DNA of 64,000 bases from CAVQCJ01 sp963771835 (GTDB lineage Bacteria; Actinomycetota; Actinomycetes; Prado026): contig CAVYVA010000004.1 of assembly GCA_963771835.1 (NCBI GenBank), forward strand, positions 806,001 to 870,000, in the 5' to 3' direction. The stretch's first letter is position 1, and each line of letters starts with the position of its first letter. The notes beneath the pieces were generated by a model. It ran no database searches. It was not told the origin of the DNA and saw only the letters and a list, made by a program, of their open reading frames with translations. Positions 14,747-23,785 of this stretch are shown here, one piece after another. The position numbers and the translations under genes are program-made.

Positions 14747-15820
14747 ATGGGCTCTATCCGCGTAGCGATCGTCGGCGTCGGGAACTGCGCCTCGTCCCTC
14801 GTCCAGGGGGTCGAGTACTACAAGGACGCCGACCCCGCCGGCAAGGTCCCCGGGCTCATGCACGTGCAGTTCGGGCCGTACCACGTCCGGGACGTGGAGT
14901 TCGTCGCCGCGTTCGACGTCGACGCCAAGAAGGTCGGCCAGGACCTCGCGCACGCCATCACGGCGAGCGAGAACAACACCATCAAGATCTGCGACGTCCC
15001 GCCGACCGACGTGACCGTGCTGCGCGGCCACACCCTCGACGGCCTCGGCAAGTACTACCGGGAGACCATCACCGAGTCCGACGACGAGCCCGTCGACGTG
15101 GTGGCGGTGCTGCGCGAGGTCCGGGCCGACGTCCTGGTCTGCTACCTGCCGGTGGGATCGGAGGCGGCCGCCAAGTTCTACGCGCAGTGCGCCATCGACG
15201 CCGGCGTGGCGTTCGTGAACGCGCTTCCGGTCTTCATCGCAGGCACCAAGGAGTGGGCGGACAAGTTCACCGCGGCCGGCGTCCCGATCGTCGGCGACGA
15301 CATCAAGTCGCAGATCGGCGCCACGATCACCCACCGCGTCCTGGCCAAGCTGTTCGAGGACCGCGGCGTCACCGTCGACCGGACGTACCAGCTGAACGTC
15401 GGCGGCAACATGGACTTCATGAACATGCTGGAGCGTGAGCGGCTCGAGTCCAAGAAGATCTCGAAGACGCAGTCGGTCACCTCGCAGCTGCAGGGCGAGA
15501 TCGCTGCGCGCAATGTGCACATCGGACCGTCCGACTACGTCGCCTGGCTGGACGACCGCAAGTGGGCGTTCGTCCGGCTCGAGGGCCGCAACTTCGGCGA
15601 CGTCCCGCTGTCGCTGGAGTACAAGCTCGAGGTCTGGGACTCGCCGAACTCAGCCGGCATCATCATCGACGCGATCCGCGCCGCGAAGATCGCCAAGGAC
15701 CGCGGCATCGGCGGTCCGCTGCTGGAGGCTTCGTCGTACTTCATGAAGTCGCCGCCGGTGCAGTACAGCGACGACGAGGCCCGCGACGCCGTCGAGGCCT
15801 TCATCAACGGCACCGCGTAG
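14747..15820 (+). CDS. ino1: Inositol-3-phosphate synthase
   Basis: This enzyme converts glucose 6-phosphate to myo-inositol 3-phosphate with NAD, feeding phosphatidylinositol and mycothiol synthesis. The 357-aa protein has the Rossmann motif RVAIVGVGNCASSLVQG at the N-terminus, then VCYLPVGSEAAAKFYAQCAIDAG. It also has the family signatures VGDDIKSQIGATITHRVL and YQLNVGGNMDFMNM, and KLEVWDSPNSAGIIIDAIR near the C-terminus. It is the short actinobacterial/archaeal type. The ATG at 14747 has AAGGAG upstream. A strong hairpin follows the gene. Confidence 0.96.
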   Translation: MGSIRVAIVGVGNCASSLVQGVEYYKDADPAGKVPGLMHVQFGPYHVRDVEFVAAFDVDAKKVGQDLAHAITASENNTIKICDVPPTDVTVLRGHTLDGLGKYYRETITESDDEPVDVVAVLREVRADVLVCYLPVGSEAAAKFYAQCAIDAGVAFVNALPVFIAGTKEWADKFTAAGVPIVGDDIKSQIGATITHRVLAKLFEDRGVTVDRTYQLNVGGNMDFMNMLERERLESKKISKTQSVTSQLQGEIAARNVHIGPSDYVAWLDDRKWAFVRLEGRNFGDVPLSLEYKLEVWDSPNSAGIIIDAIRAAKIAKDRGIGGPLLEASSYFMKSPPVQYSDDEARDAVEAFINGTA

Positions 15821-15833
15821 CCCCCGTCCCCCG

Positions 15834-15893
15834 ACTGAAGCGCGCGTCCTGGGGTCTCCGGGCACCCGGTAGGCCCAGGACGCGCGCTTCAGT
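15834..15893 (+). terminator. 20-bp-stem hairpin terminator after ino1
   Basis: 15834-15853 (actgaagcgcgcgtcctggg) pairs exactly with 15874-15893, with a 20-base loop. It starts 14 bases after the ino1 stop and has no T-run. It separates padR-ino1 from the MFS gene. Confidence 0.8.
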
Positions 15894-15932
15894 GCGGGTC
15901 GCGGGGGTGGACGGCGGCCCTAACCTGAGGCC

Positions 15933-17366
15933 GTGCCCCGAGGGTCGGATCTGCGCGTCGTGCTCGCCGAGCGCGGGTTCCGGCTGCTGCTCGCGACCCG
16001 GCTCCTCGGGCAGCTGTCCGACGGGATCCTGCAGGCCGGGCTCGCGTCGTACGTCCTGTTCTCCCCCGAACGGCAGGCCACCGGCGCCGCGATCGCGGCC
16101 TCGTTCGCCGTCCTGCTCCTGCCGTACTCCGTCGTCGGGCCGTTCGCCGGCGTGCTCATCGACCGCTGGCGCCGACGGCAGATCCTGCTGGGCGCGAACG
16201 TCCTGCGCTCAGGCATCGCCGTCACGCTGGCGATCCTGGTGCTGCACGGTGCCGACAGCGCGGGCTTCATCGTGCTGGCGCTCGCCGCGCTCGGCGTGAA
16301 CCGCTTCATCCTCGCCGCCCTGTCCGCCGCTCTCCCGCACGTCGTGTCCCCGGCCCGCCTGGTCACGGCGAACGCCGTCTCCACGACCAGCGGCACGGTG
16401 GCCACGGCGACCGGGGCGGCCGCCGGGCTGGCCGCTCGGTTCTGGGCCGGCAGCGGGGACGCCGCGGCCGCCGGGATCGTGGTCGCGGCGGCGGGCGCCT
16501 ACCTGCTGGCCGCGGTCACCGCGACGTTCCTGCGCAGGGACGAGCTGGGCCCGGACCGGACCCAGGGCCCGCCGCCGGCGCTCGGGGTCCGCGAGGACGT
16601 GCGCGAGCTGGTCTCCGGGGTCCGCTACCTGTACGGGGTCAGGCGGGCCTGGAACGCCCTCGCGGCGCTGGGGGTGTACCGGGTCACGTTCGGAGTGATG
16701 ACCGTGCTGGTCGTCCTCGAGCAGCGCGGGCTCTTCCACCGGCCCGGGGACGCCGACGGCGGTCTGCGCGGGGTGAGCGTGACCTTCGCGGCGCTCGCGA
16801 TCGGGGTGCCGCTGGGAGCGCTCGTGACGCCGTGGGCGGTCCGCCGCTGGGGGATCGGTCGCTGGGTTCCGACCATGCTGGTGATCACCGGGGTCGGGCT
16901 GGCCGCCGCCGCACTGCCGTTCCGGGCGCCCCCGCTGGTGGCAGCGGCGTTCCTGCTCGGGTTCGGCGGTCAGGCCGTCAAGGTGAGCGTCGACTCGGCG
17001 GTGCAGCGCACCGTCGACGACGAGCACCGCGGGCTGGTCTTCGCCCTGTACGACGTGCTGTTCAACGTCGCGTTCGTGGCGGCGGTCGCGCTCACCGCGT
17101 GGCTGGCGCCGGTCGACGGGAGGTCCGCGGGGCTGGTCGTGTTCGCCGCGGCGATCCTGGTGGCCGCTGGCCTGTGGTACCGACGGGTGACCCCGCCCGG
17201 CTGGCGGCCGGGTCAGGACGACGTCGCCGTGCCCGACCCGTCCGAACCGCCGAACCCCGACCCGCCGGACTCCGGCCGGCCGGACCACCAGGCGAGCAGC
17301 TCGGCCGCGGCGGTGGCAGCGTCGACCGGTCCCCGGTCCAGCCGGCGCTCGAGCAGGAAGCGGTAG
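15933..17366 (+). CDS. MFS family transporter
   Basis: The 477-aa protein has about twelve hydrophobic segments and the MFS loop 2-3 pattern GPFAGVLIDRWRRRQILLGANVLRSG. A Pro/Ser/Arg-rich cytoplasmic tail follows residue 420. The start is GTG at 15933. The substrate is unknown; similar genes sit next to ino1 or pcnA in other actinobacteria. The tail-coding end (17213-17366) overlaps the 3' end of the convergent pcnA gene by 154 bases, which could reflect a late stop after drift of the original one. Confidence 0.85.
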   Translation: MPRGSDLRVVLAERGFRLLLATRLLGQLSDGILQAGLASYVLFSPERQATGAAIAASFAVLLLPYSVVGPFAGVLIDRWRRRQILLGANVLRSGIAVTLAILVLHGADSAGFIVLALAALGVNRFILAALSAALPHVVSPARLVTANAVSTTSGTVATATGAAAGLAARFWAGSGDAAAAGIVVAAAGAYLLAAVTATFLRRDELGPDRTQGPPPALGVREDVRELVSGVRYLYGVRRAWNALAALGVYRVTFGVMTVLVVLEQRGLFHRPGDADGGLRGVSVTFAALAIGVPLGALVTPWAVRRWGIGRWVPTMLVITGVGLAAAALPFRAPPLVAAAFLLGFGGQAVKVSVDSAVQRTVDDEHRGLVFALYDVLFNVAFVAAVALTAWLAPVDGRSAGLVVFAAAILVAAGLWYRRVTPPGWRPGQDDVAVPDPSEPPNPDPPDSGRPDHQASSSAAAVAASTGPRSSRRSSRKR

Positions 17367-18775
17367 GCCTGCCCGACCGTCGGGCCCGGGGGGATCCCCA
17401 GCAGCGCCATGATCGCGGCCCCGTCGAGGTCGGGGCGGATCGCGTCCAGCTCCTCCTGCGCGCGCAGCCGCGCGATCCGCTCCTCGAGCTCGTCCACCTG
17501 GCCCTGCAGGAGCTCGGCCCGGCGCCGGTTCCGGGTGGTGCAGTCGGCCCGGGTCAGGGCCAGCAGCCGGTCGAGCTGGCTGCCGGCGTCGCGCACGAAC
17601 CGGCGCACGGCGGAGTCGGTCCAGCCGCCCTCCCCGAAGCCGTGGAACCGCAGGTGCAGGGCCACCAGCGAGCAGACGTCGTCGGTGACGTCGTTGCCGA
17701 ACCGCAGCGCCTGCATGCGCCGCCGGGTGATCTTCGCGCCGACCACCTCGTGGTGGTGGAAGCTCACCCCGCCGCCCGGCTCGAACGCGCGGGTCTTCGG
17801 CTTGCCGACGTCGTGCATGAGCGCCGCGAAGCGCAGCACGAAGTCCGGCCTGGGCAACGGGCCGTCCCGGTCGCCCTCCAGCTCCATGCTCTGCTCGAGG
17901 ACGGTCAGCGTGTGCTCGTACACGTCCTTGTGCCGGTGGTGCTCGTCGATCTCCAGCCGCAGCAGCGGCAGCTCCGGGAGCACCTGCTCGGCCAGCCCGG
18001 TGTCCACGAGCAGCCGCAGCCCGGCCACCGGCCGGTCCGCCTCCACCAGCTTGACCATCTCGACCTGCACCCGCTCGGCGGACACGATCGCGATGCGGTC
18101 GGCCATCCGCGTCATCGCCGAACGGACCTCGGGGGCCACCGAGAACCCCAGCTGGGCCGCGAACCGAGCCGCGCGCAGCATCCGCAGCGGGTCGTCGGAG
18201 AAGGACTCCTCCGGCGTGGCCGGGGTACGCAGCCGGCCCGCGACCAGGTCCGGCAGCCCGCCGTAGGGGTCGACGAACACCTGCTCGGGGAGGGTCAGCG
18301 CCATCGCGTTGACGGTGAAGTCGCGCCGGTGCAGGTCGCCGTCCAGCGTGTCGCCGTAGGCGACGGCGGGCTTGCGGGACCGCGGGTCGTACGCCTCGCT
18401 CCGGTAGGTGGTGATCTCCAGGCGGTACCCGTCCATGAGCGCGGCGACGGTCCCGTACGCGATCCCGACGTCCCAGAGCGCCTCGGCCCAGCCGTCCAGC
18501 AGGGCCTGGACCTGCTCAGGACGGGCGGAGGTGGCGAAGTCCAGGTCGTCACCCAGGCGGCCCAGCAGCGCGTCCCGCACCGAGCCGCCCACCAGCGCCA
18601 GCTCGTGACCGGCCGCCACGAACCGGTCGGCAAGACGGCCGACGACGGGGGCGACCCGGACCAGCTCGGCCACCGCCCGGCGCTGCGCCTCGGTGAGGGC
18701 GCGCGGGCTCGGCTGGTCCTGGTCGGCCGCGTCTGGACGCTCGACCGGCTCGCTGGGCTGCGACACGTGGAGCAA
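17213..18775 (-). CDS. pcnA: CCA-adding tRNA nucleotidyltransferase
   Basis: The 520-aa protein has the class II nucleotidyltransferase head: LVGGSVRDALLGRLGDDLDFATSARP with the GGxVRD and DxD motifs. RRDFTVNAMAL, DPYGGLPDLVAGRLRTP and DDPLRMLRAARFAAQLGF follow. A C-terminal HD domain carries LMHDVGKPKTR and FHHHEVVGAKI. It adds or repairs the 3'-CCA of tRNAs; tRNA-Ala in this window lacks an encoded CCA. The start near 18775 is uncertain; several downstream starts are possible. The glycine/serine-rich C-terminus overlaps the convergent MFS gene. It is divergent from the Nudix gene, as in mycobacteria. Confidence 0.95.
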   Translation of the reverse strand: MLHVSQPSEPVERPDAADQDQPSPRALTEAQRRAVAELVRVAPVVGRLADRFVAAGHELALVGGSVRDALLGRLGDDLDFATSARPEQVQALLDGWAEALWDVGIAYGTVAALMDGYRLEITTYRSEAYDPRSRKPAVAYGDTLDGDLHRRDFTVNAMALTLPEQVFVDPYGGLPDLVAGRLRTPATPEESFSDDPLRMLRAARFAAQLGFSVAPEVRSAMTRMADRIAIVSAERVQVEMVKLVEADRPVAGLRLLVDTGLAEQVLPELPLLRLEIDEHHRHKDVYEHTLTVLEQSMELEGDRDGPLPRPDFVLRFAALMHDVGKPKTRAFEPGGGVSFHHHEVVGAKITRRRMQALRFGNDVTDDVCSLVALHLRFHGFGEGGWTDSAVRRFVRDAGSQLDRLLALTRADCTTRNRRRAELLQGQVDELEERIARLRAQEELDAIRPDLDGAAIMALLGIPPGPTVGQAYRFLLERRLDRGPVDAATAAAELLAWWSGRPESGGSGFGGSDGSGTATSS

Positions 18776-18809
18776 GGGTAGGGCCAGGAACCCCTCGTAC
18801 CATCAGGGC

Positions 18810-19322
18810 GTGTCCCGCCCCTCGTCCGGCCGTCCTGCCCGGCGGCCGATGCCGACCGTGGCGGAGACCTCGGCCGGCGGGCTGGTCGTCCGGCAGCCTG
18901 CCTCGGGCGCCGTCCAGGCGGCGCTGATCGGCCGGCGCACCCGGCAGGGGGACCTCGAGTGGGTGCTGCCGAAAGGGCACCTCGAGCCCGGCGAGGCGGC
19001 GCCGGACGCCGCGGTACGCGAGGTGCAGGAGGAGACCGGCATCCGCGGCCGGGTGCTGGAGCCGCTGGGCACCATCGACTACTGGTTCGTGCTCGACGGC
19101 CGACGGATCCACAAGACGGTGCACCACTACCTCCTGGCGGCCGTCGACGGCGAGCTGAGCCGGGCCGACGCCGAGGTCGACGAGGTCGAGTGGGTGGCGC
19201 TGGACCAGGCGCCGCAGCGGCTCGCGCACGCCGACGAGCGCTCTCTGGCGCACCGGGCGGCCGCCGTGCTGGCCGGGCTCAAGGGGGCCACCGGGCTCAC
19301 CGGGCTCGCGGAGCAGGGGTGA
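18810..19322 (+). CDS. Nudix hydrolase
   Basis: The protein of about 170 aa has a full Nudix box, GHLEPGEAAPDAAVREVQEETGI (Gx5Ex7REUxEExGU). It is flanked by TVAETSAGGLVV and YWFVLDGRRIHKTVHHYLL, which resemble the MutT4/Rv3908 group. Such enzymes hydrolyse nucleoside diphosphate derivatives; the substrate is unknown here. The start is taken as GTG at 18810 (MSRPSSGRP); the ATG at 18849 is an alternative. Its stop overlaps the start of the DUF6049 gene (GTGA), so they are coupled. Confidence 0.9.
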   Translation: MSRPSSGRPARRPMPTVAETSAGGLVVRQPASGAVQAALIGRRTRQGDLEWVLPKGHLEPGEAAPDAAVREVQEETGIRGRVLEPLGTIDYWFVLDGRRIHKTVHHYLLAAVDGELSRADAEVDEVEWVALDQAPQRLAHADERSLAHRAAAVLAGLKGATGLTGLAEQG

Positions 19323-21439
19323 GCGCCAGGCCGCGCCGTGCGGGTTCGCGGCGGGCCCGCACGCGGTGCGGGGTCGGGGCGCTGGCGGCGCTCCTGGCCG
19401 CCGCAGCGGCAGCCCTCGCGGCGACGCCGGTCGCGGCGGCCACCAACCCGGCCGCGACCGTGACGGTGGGCGTCGACACGCTCACCCCGTCGGCACCCCA
19501 ACCCGGTCAGCACCTCGAGGTCAAGGGATCGGTCACGAACAGCGGAACCGTGGCGCTGGCCGACGTCAACGTCCAGCTGCGGGTGTCCACGACACCGGTC
19601 GGCAGCCGGGACGAGCTCGCCACGCTGTCCGGCGGCACCGGCCGGCCGCCTGGCGTGGTGTTCGCCGAGCTGGCGCTCACCCAGCCGCTGGCTCCCGGCG
19701 CGAGCGCCCCCTACGACCTGACCACCCCGGTCGACGGCCTCGGGCTCGGCGACCCCGGGGTCTACCCGGTCGCGGTCGAGGTCATCGCGGACGATCCGTC
19801 CACCCAGGCGCGGACGCGGTTCGGCACCGCGCGGACGTTCCTGCCATGGGACCTGGGCGGGGTGCGGCCGACCCGGCTCGCCGTGCTCTGGCCGGTCTCG
19901 GCCGGCCCGACCCGGGACGCGGACGGGATCCCGCTCGGCACCGAGCTCCAGGACCAGATCGGCGGCCGGCTGACCGACCTGCTGAGCTCGGCCTCCGGCA
20001 CCGCCGTGTCGTGGGTGGTCGACCCCGACACGCTCGAGAGCGCCTCGGCCCTGGCCACCGGCGCATCGACGGCCGCCGGCACGGGGGCCCCGGCAGCCGC
20101 GCCCGACCCGGCCGCCGCCACGTGGCTGCACCAGCTCACGGCCCAGGCGGCCGGGGCCCCGGTGCTGGCCCTCCCGTACGCCGACCCGGACGTCGCGGCC
20201 ATGGTGCGGGCCGGGCTGGCCGCCGACCTGGACACCGCGACGGCGCTGGGCTCGGACGTCGCCGCCCAGGTCCTCGGCCGGACCTCCGCAGGTGGTCCGG
20301 ACACGGTCCAGACTCTCGCCTGGCCCGCCGAGGGAACCGCGGACCGGACGGCCCTGTCCACGATCGAGAAGGCCGGCACCCGGCAGGTGCTGCTGTCGGA
20401 CCTCTACGCCCCCCCGGTGCGCGGCACCTCGTACACCCCGTCCGGGATCGGCCCGCTGTCCGGTACCGGGCTCACCGCCGTGGTCGCCGACTCGGCCCTG
20501 TCCACCCTGCTGACCACGCCCCCCGCCCGGCTGGGCGGCGCGGTGCTGGCTGAGCAGCGGGTGCTGGCCGAGCTCGCCATGGTCGGGCTGGAGCTGCCGT
20601 CGGTGCCGCGCTCGCTGGTCGTCGTCCCGGCCCGTGGCTGGTCGCCGGACCCGTCGTACGTCCACGCGTTGCTGCACGCGGTGGGCGCCGCGTCCTGGGT
20701 GAAGGTGACGCGGCTGACCGAGCTCACGGCGAACGCGGCGGCCGGGCCGGCCCGGCAGCGGCCCGCGTACCCGAGCGGGGTGCGCAAGCGCGAGCTCGAC
20801 CCGGTGCAGATGGGCGCCGTCCGCGACGGGCGGCAGCGGCTGGCCGCCCTCACCTCGGTGCTGAAGAACGATCAGCCGGTGACGGACACGTACACCAGGG
20901 CGCTGCTGCGGGCCCAGTCGGCTGCATGGCGTGGCGACCGCAACGGCGGGCGCGCCTACGCCGCGCACGTGGTCGAGCGGATCACCGCGCTGCAGTCGCA
21001 GGTGCACCTGGTGCAGTCCGGACCGGTCACGCTCGCGGCGCACAGCGGGCGGATCCCGGTCACGGTGGTGAACGACCTCGACCAGGAGGTGACCGTCCGG
21101 GTCGGGATGGAGGCGGTGCCCGCCGTGCGGCTCACGCTCGTCCAGCCGCCTCCCGTGGTGCTCGAGCCGCACAGCTCGACGACGCTCGACGTCGCCGCCG
21201 ACGCGACCGCCAACGGGAGCGTGCTGGTGGTGGCCCGGCTGCTCACGGCGAAGGGTGCGGCGTACGGCTCGCCGCAGACGTTCGAGGTCCAGGTGACCGG
21301 GTTCGGCGCCGTCGCCGGGCTGCTCGTCGGGGGCGCCCTGGTCCTGCTGAGCATCGCCCTGGTGGTCCGGGTCGCACGGGCGATGCGGACCGGACGGCGA
21401 CCGGGGTCGGCGGCGTCGGTGCGCGAACCGGCACGGTGA
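19319..21439 (+). CDS. DUF6049 family secreted membrane-anchored protein
   Basis: The 706-aa protein has a basic N-terminus and a signal-like hydrophobic stretch (VGALAALLAAAAAALAATPVAAA). A large extracellular region follows, then a C-terminal transmembrane helix (AVAGLLVGGALVLLSIALVV) with a short basic tail (RAMRTGRRPG). The extracellular part has a beta-sandwich-like start (TVTVGVDTLTPSAPQPGQHLEVKGSVTNSGTVALADVNVQLRV) and a later CARDB-like segment. It matches the conserved actinobacterial protein between the Nudix gene and MurJ (Rv3909 in mycobacteria, from memory). The function is not established; position suggests the cell envelope. Confidence 0.85.
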   Translation: MSARPRRAGSRRARTRCGVGALAALLAAAAAALAATPVAAATNPAATVTVGVDTLTPSAPQPGQHLEVKGSVTNSGTVALADVNVQLRVSTTPVGSRDELATLSGGTGRPPGVVFAELALTQPLAPGASAPYDLTTPVDGLGLGDPGVYPVAVEVIADDPSTQARTRFGTARTFLPWDLGGVRPTRLAVLWPVSAGPTRDADGIPLGTELQDQIGGRLTDLLSSASGTAVSWVVDPDTLESASALATGASTAAGTGAPAAAPDPAAATWLHQLTAQAAGAPVLALPYADPDVAAMVRAGLAADLDTATALGSDVAAQVLGRTSAGGPDTVQTLAWPAEGTADRTALSTIEKAGTRQVLLSDLYAPPVRGTSYTPSGIGPLSGTGLTAVVADSALSTLLTTPPARLGGAVLAEQRVLAELAMVGLELPSVPRSLVVVPARGWSPDPSYVHALLHAVGAASWVKVTRLTELTANAAAGPARQRPAYPSGVRKRELDPVQMGAVRDGRQRLAALTSVLKNDQPVTDTYTRALLRAQSAAWRGDRNGGRAYAAHVVERITALQSQVHLVQSGPVTLAAHSGRIPVTVVNDLDQEVTVRVGMEAVPAVRLTLVQPPPVVLEPHSSTTLDVAADATANGSVLVVARLLTAKGAAYGSPQTFEVQVTGFGAVAGLLVGGALVLLSIALVVRVARAMRTGRRPGSAASVREPAR

Positions 21440-21449
21440 CGACGGCACG

Positions 21450-23213
21450 GTGGACGAGGGCACGGTGAACGACGGCACGGGGGTCGCCCGCGTGGGGACC
21501 GTGCCGGTCGCTGCGCCGGACGACACACTGGACGCCGTGTCCGAAGCCGTCGAGGGTGTCGCGGGCGCCCCCCCGGGCGAGTCCGACGCCAGCGTCATCC
21601 GGTCGTCCACGGTGATGGCGACCGGGACCATCGTGTCCCGCGTCACCGGGGTGCTCCGGACCACCGCGCTGACCGCCGCCGTCGGCACCGGCCTGCTCGC
21701 GGACGCGTACAACACCGCCAACACCTTGCCGAACATCATCTACATCCTGCTGATCGGCGGCGCCCTCAACGCCGTCTTCATCCCGCAGCTCGTCCGGCAC
21801 ATGAAGGACGACGACGACGAGGGACGCTCGTACGCCGACCGGCTGCTGACGCTGTCCGGGCTGGTGCTGCTCGGCATCACCGTCGCCGCCCTCATCACGG
21901 CGCCGTGGGTGACCCCGCTGTACGCCGGCAACGCGTGGACCCCGCACCAGGTCCAGGTGCTCACGCAGTTCGCGTACCTGTGCCTGCCACAGATCTTCTT
22001 CTACGGCATGTACGCGCTGTACTCGCAGGTGCTCAACACCCGCGGGCACTTCGGCGCGCCGATGTTCGCACCCATCGTCAACAACGTCGTGGTGATCGCC
22101 GGGTGCGTGGTGTTCCTCGTCGTCGACCACTCGCCGGACATCGCCACCATCACGACCGGGGGCGTGCTGCTGCTGGGCGGCGTGACGACGCTCGGGGTGG
22201 TCGCGCAGGCCGTGGTCCTGGTGCCGGTCATGTCCCGGGCCGGCTACCGGTTCCGGCCCCGGTTCGACCTGCGCGGGCAGGGTCTGGGCAAGGCGGTGAC
22301 GCTGGCGAAGTGGACCATCTTCTTCGTCGCGGTCAACCAGTTCGCGTTCCTCGTCGTCACCCGGCTCGCGAACACCGCCGGCGCCGAGCAGAACGCGCTG
22401 GGGACGGCAGCGCCCAAGGGCTCGTTCGTGTACGCCAGCGCGCACCTGATGTTCGTCCTGCCGCACTCCATCATCACGGTCTCGGTGGTGACGGCGCTGA
22501 TGCCTCGGATGAGCCGGGCCGCCCACGCGGGCAACCTCGCCGGAGTCCGCCGCGACCTGGCCCGCGGGATGCGGCTCATCGCGGCGGCACTGGTGCCAGC
22601 GACCGTGCTGCTCGCGCTGCTGGCGCCGCAGCTGTCCGAGCTGCTGCTCGGCTACGGCAACGCGGGGGACGCCGGCGCGCGTGCCATCGGACAGGTGGTG
22701 CAGGTCTTCTCGCTCGGCCTGGTGGCTTACTCGCTGTACTACGTGCTCCTGCGCGGCTTCTTCGCGGTCGAGGACACCAGGACGCCGGCGCTGGTCAACC
22801 TGTTCCTCACCGCGGTGAACCTGAGCGTCGGCTACGCCCTCTACCGGGCGCTGCCGCCGGCGCAGAAGGTCGAAGGCCTCGCGGTGGGGTACGCGGTCGC
22901 GTACATCGCCACGACGGTGGTGTTCTGGGTGATCCTGCGGCGCCGGCTCGCGGGCCTGGACACCTACCTCACCGTTCGCACTCTCGTCCGGCTGCTGGTC
23001 GCGGGGGCGATCGCCATGGCCGCCGGGGCCGGCGCCCTCGCGCTGCTCGACGGGCACGCCGGGACCGGGAAGGCGTCGGCGCTGCTGGCCTGCGCGGTGG
23101 TCGGCCCGGTGGTCCTGCTGGTGTTCGGGGTGGTCGCCCAGCGCACCCGGGTGACCGAGGTCGTCGAGGTGACCGAGATGGTCCGGCACCGGCTCCGTCG
23201 CGCTGGTCCGTAA
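21450..23213 (+). CDS. murJ: Lipid II flippase MurJ
   Basis: MurJ moves lipid II across the membrane. The protein of up to 587 aa has about 14 helices of the MOP superfamily. It shows SSTVMATGTIVSRVTGVLRTTALTAAVG at helix 1, DAYNTANTLPNIIYILLIGGALNAVFIPQLV at helix 2, and YYVLLRGFFAVEDTRTPALVNLF. Unlike mycobacterial MviN it has no fused kinase-like C-terminus; the pseudokinase is a separate gene 1.7 kb downstream. The first residues (before SVIRSST) are low complexity, and the region 21440-21480 carries three imperfect cggcacggtg-type repeats, so the exact start is unsure. Confidence 0.95.
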   Translation: MDEGTVNDGTGVARVGTVPVAAPDDTLDAVSEAVEGVAGAPPGESDASVIRSSTVMATGTIVSRVTGVLRTTALTAAVGTGLLADAYNTANTLPNIIYILLIGGALNAVFIPQLVRHMKDDDDEGRSYADRLLTLSGLVLLGITVAALITAPWVTPLYAGNAWTPHQVQVLTQFAYLCLPQIFFYGMYALYSQVLNTRGHFGAPMFAPIVNNVVVIAGCVVFLVVDHSPDIATITTGGVLLLGGVTTLGVVAQAVVLVPVMSRAGYRFRPRFDLRGQGLGKAVTLAKWTIFFVAVNQFAFLVVTRLANTAGAEQNALGTAAPKGSFVYASAHLMFVLPHSIITVSVVTALMPRMSRAAHAGNLAGVRRDLARGMRLIAAALVPATVLLALLAPQLSELLLGYGNAGDAGARAIGQVVQVFSLGLVAYSLYYVLLRGFFAVEDTRTPALVNLFLTAVNLSVGYALYRALPPAQKVEGLAVGYAVAYIATTVVFWVILRRRLAGLDTYLTVRTLVRLLVAGAIAMAAGAGALALLDGHAGTGKASALLACAVVGPVVLLVFGVVAQRTRVTEVVEVTEMVRHRLRRAGP

Positions 23214-23260
23214 GGGGTCGCCCGCTCAAGGCGGCCCACGGCCAGGCCGACCCAGACACT

Positions 23261-23785
23261 ATGGCGGGCTGCCCCGAGCGCATCCCGGACCCCTCGGCCC
23301 CTCCGGCCCGTGAGCGGGTCCTGGGGCGTGCCACGTCGCGGCGACGGTTGAGGGTGCCGCCGCGACCGCCGTACCGGGCGCGGGTCGCCGGTGCCGATCC
23401 CGAGCGCGGGGCCGTCGTCGTGGGGTGGTTCGCCCGGATCGCGATCACGCTGGCGCTGGTCGGCCTGATCGCCTTCGACTCGATCTCGATCGCGCTCGCC
23501 CGTGCGCACGTGAACGACATCGCCTCCGACGCCGCCGACGCGGCCGTCGCACAGTACGTCCTGCACTCCAACGCCCACGACGCGCTGGCCGCGGCGATCG
23601 CGGCCGCCAGCGTCGAGGGCGGCATCGTCGCGCCCGACGGCGTGGCGATCACCCGGGCGGGGCGGGTCACCACGCTGCGGGTCACCGTCCAGCTGGTCCC
23701 GAGCACCACGCTGCTGGGGCACCTGCCCGGCACCGGCTCGCTGACCCAGAACTCCGCGGTGGCGGTGCGGACGGTGAATCAGTGA
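23261..23785 (+). CDS. Single-pass membrane protein, TadE-like architecture, not recognised
   Basis: The 174-aa protein has an Arg/Pro-rich cytoplasmic head (residues 1-50), then DPERGAVVVGWFARIAITLALVGLIAFDSISIALARAHVNDIASDAADAA. That is a membrane helix followed by an extracellular alpha region, the shape of TadE/Flp-like pilus proteins. I see no Pfam-level signature I can name with confidence. Its TGA overlaps the GTG of the NlpC/P60 gene (GTGA). The pair sits between murJ and the pseudokinase, a position with no such genes in the mycobacterial order I recall. Confidence 0.65.
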   Translation: MAGCPERIPDPSAPPARERVLGRATSRRRLRVPPRPPYRARVAGADPERGAVVVGWFARIAITLALVGLIAFDSISIALARAHVNDIASDAADAAVAQYVLHSNAHDALAAAIAAASVEGGIVAPDGVAITRAGRVTTLRVTVQLVPSTTLLGHLPGTGSLTQNSAVAVRTVNQ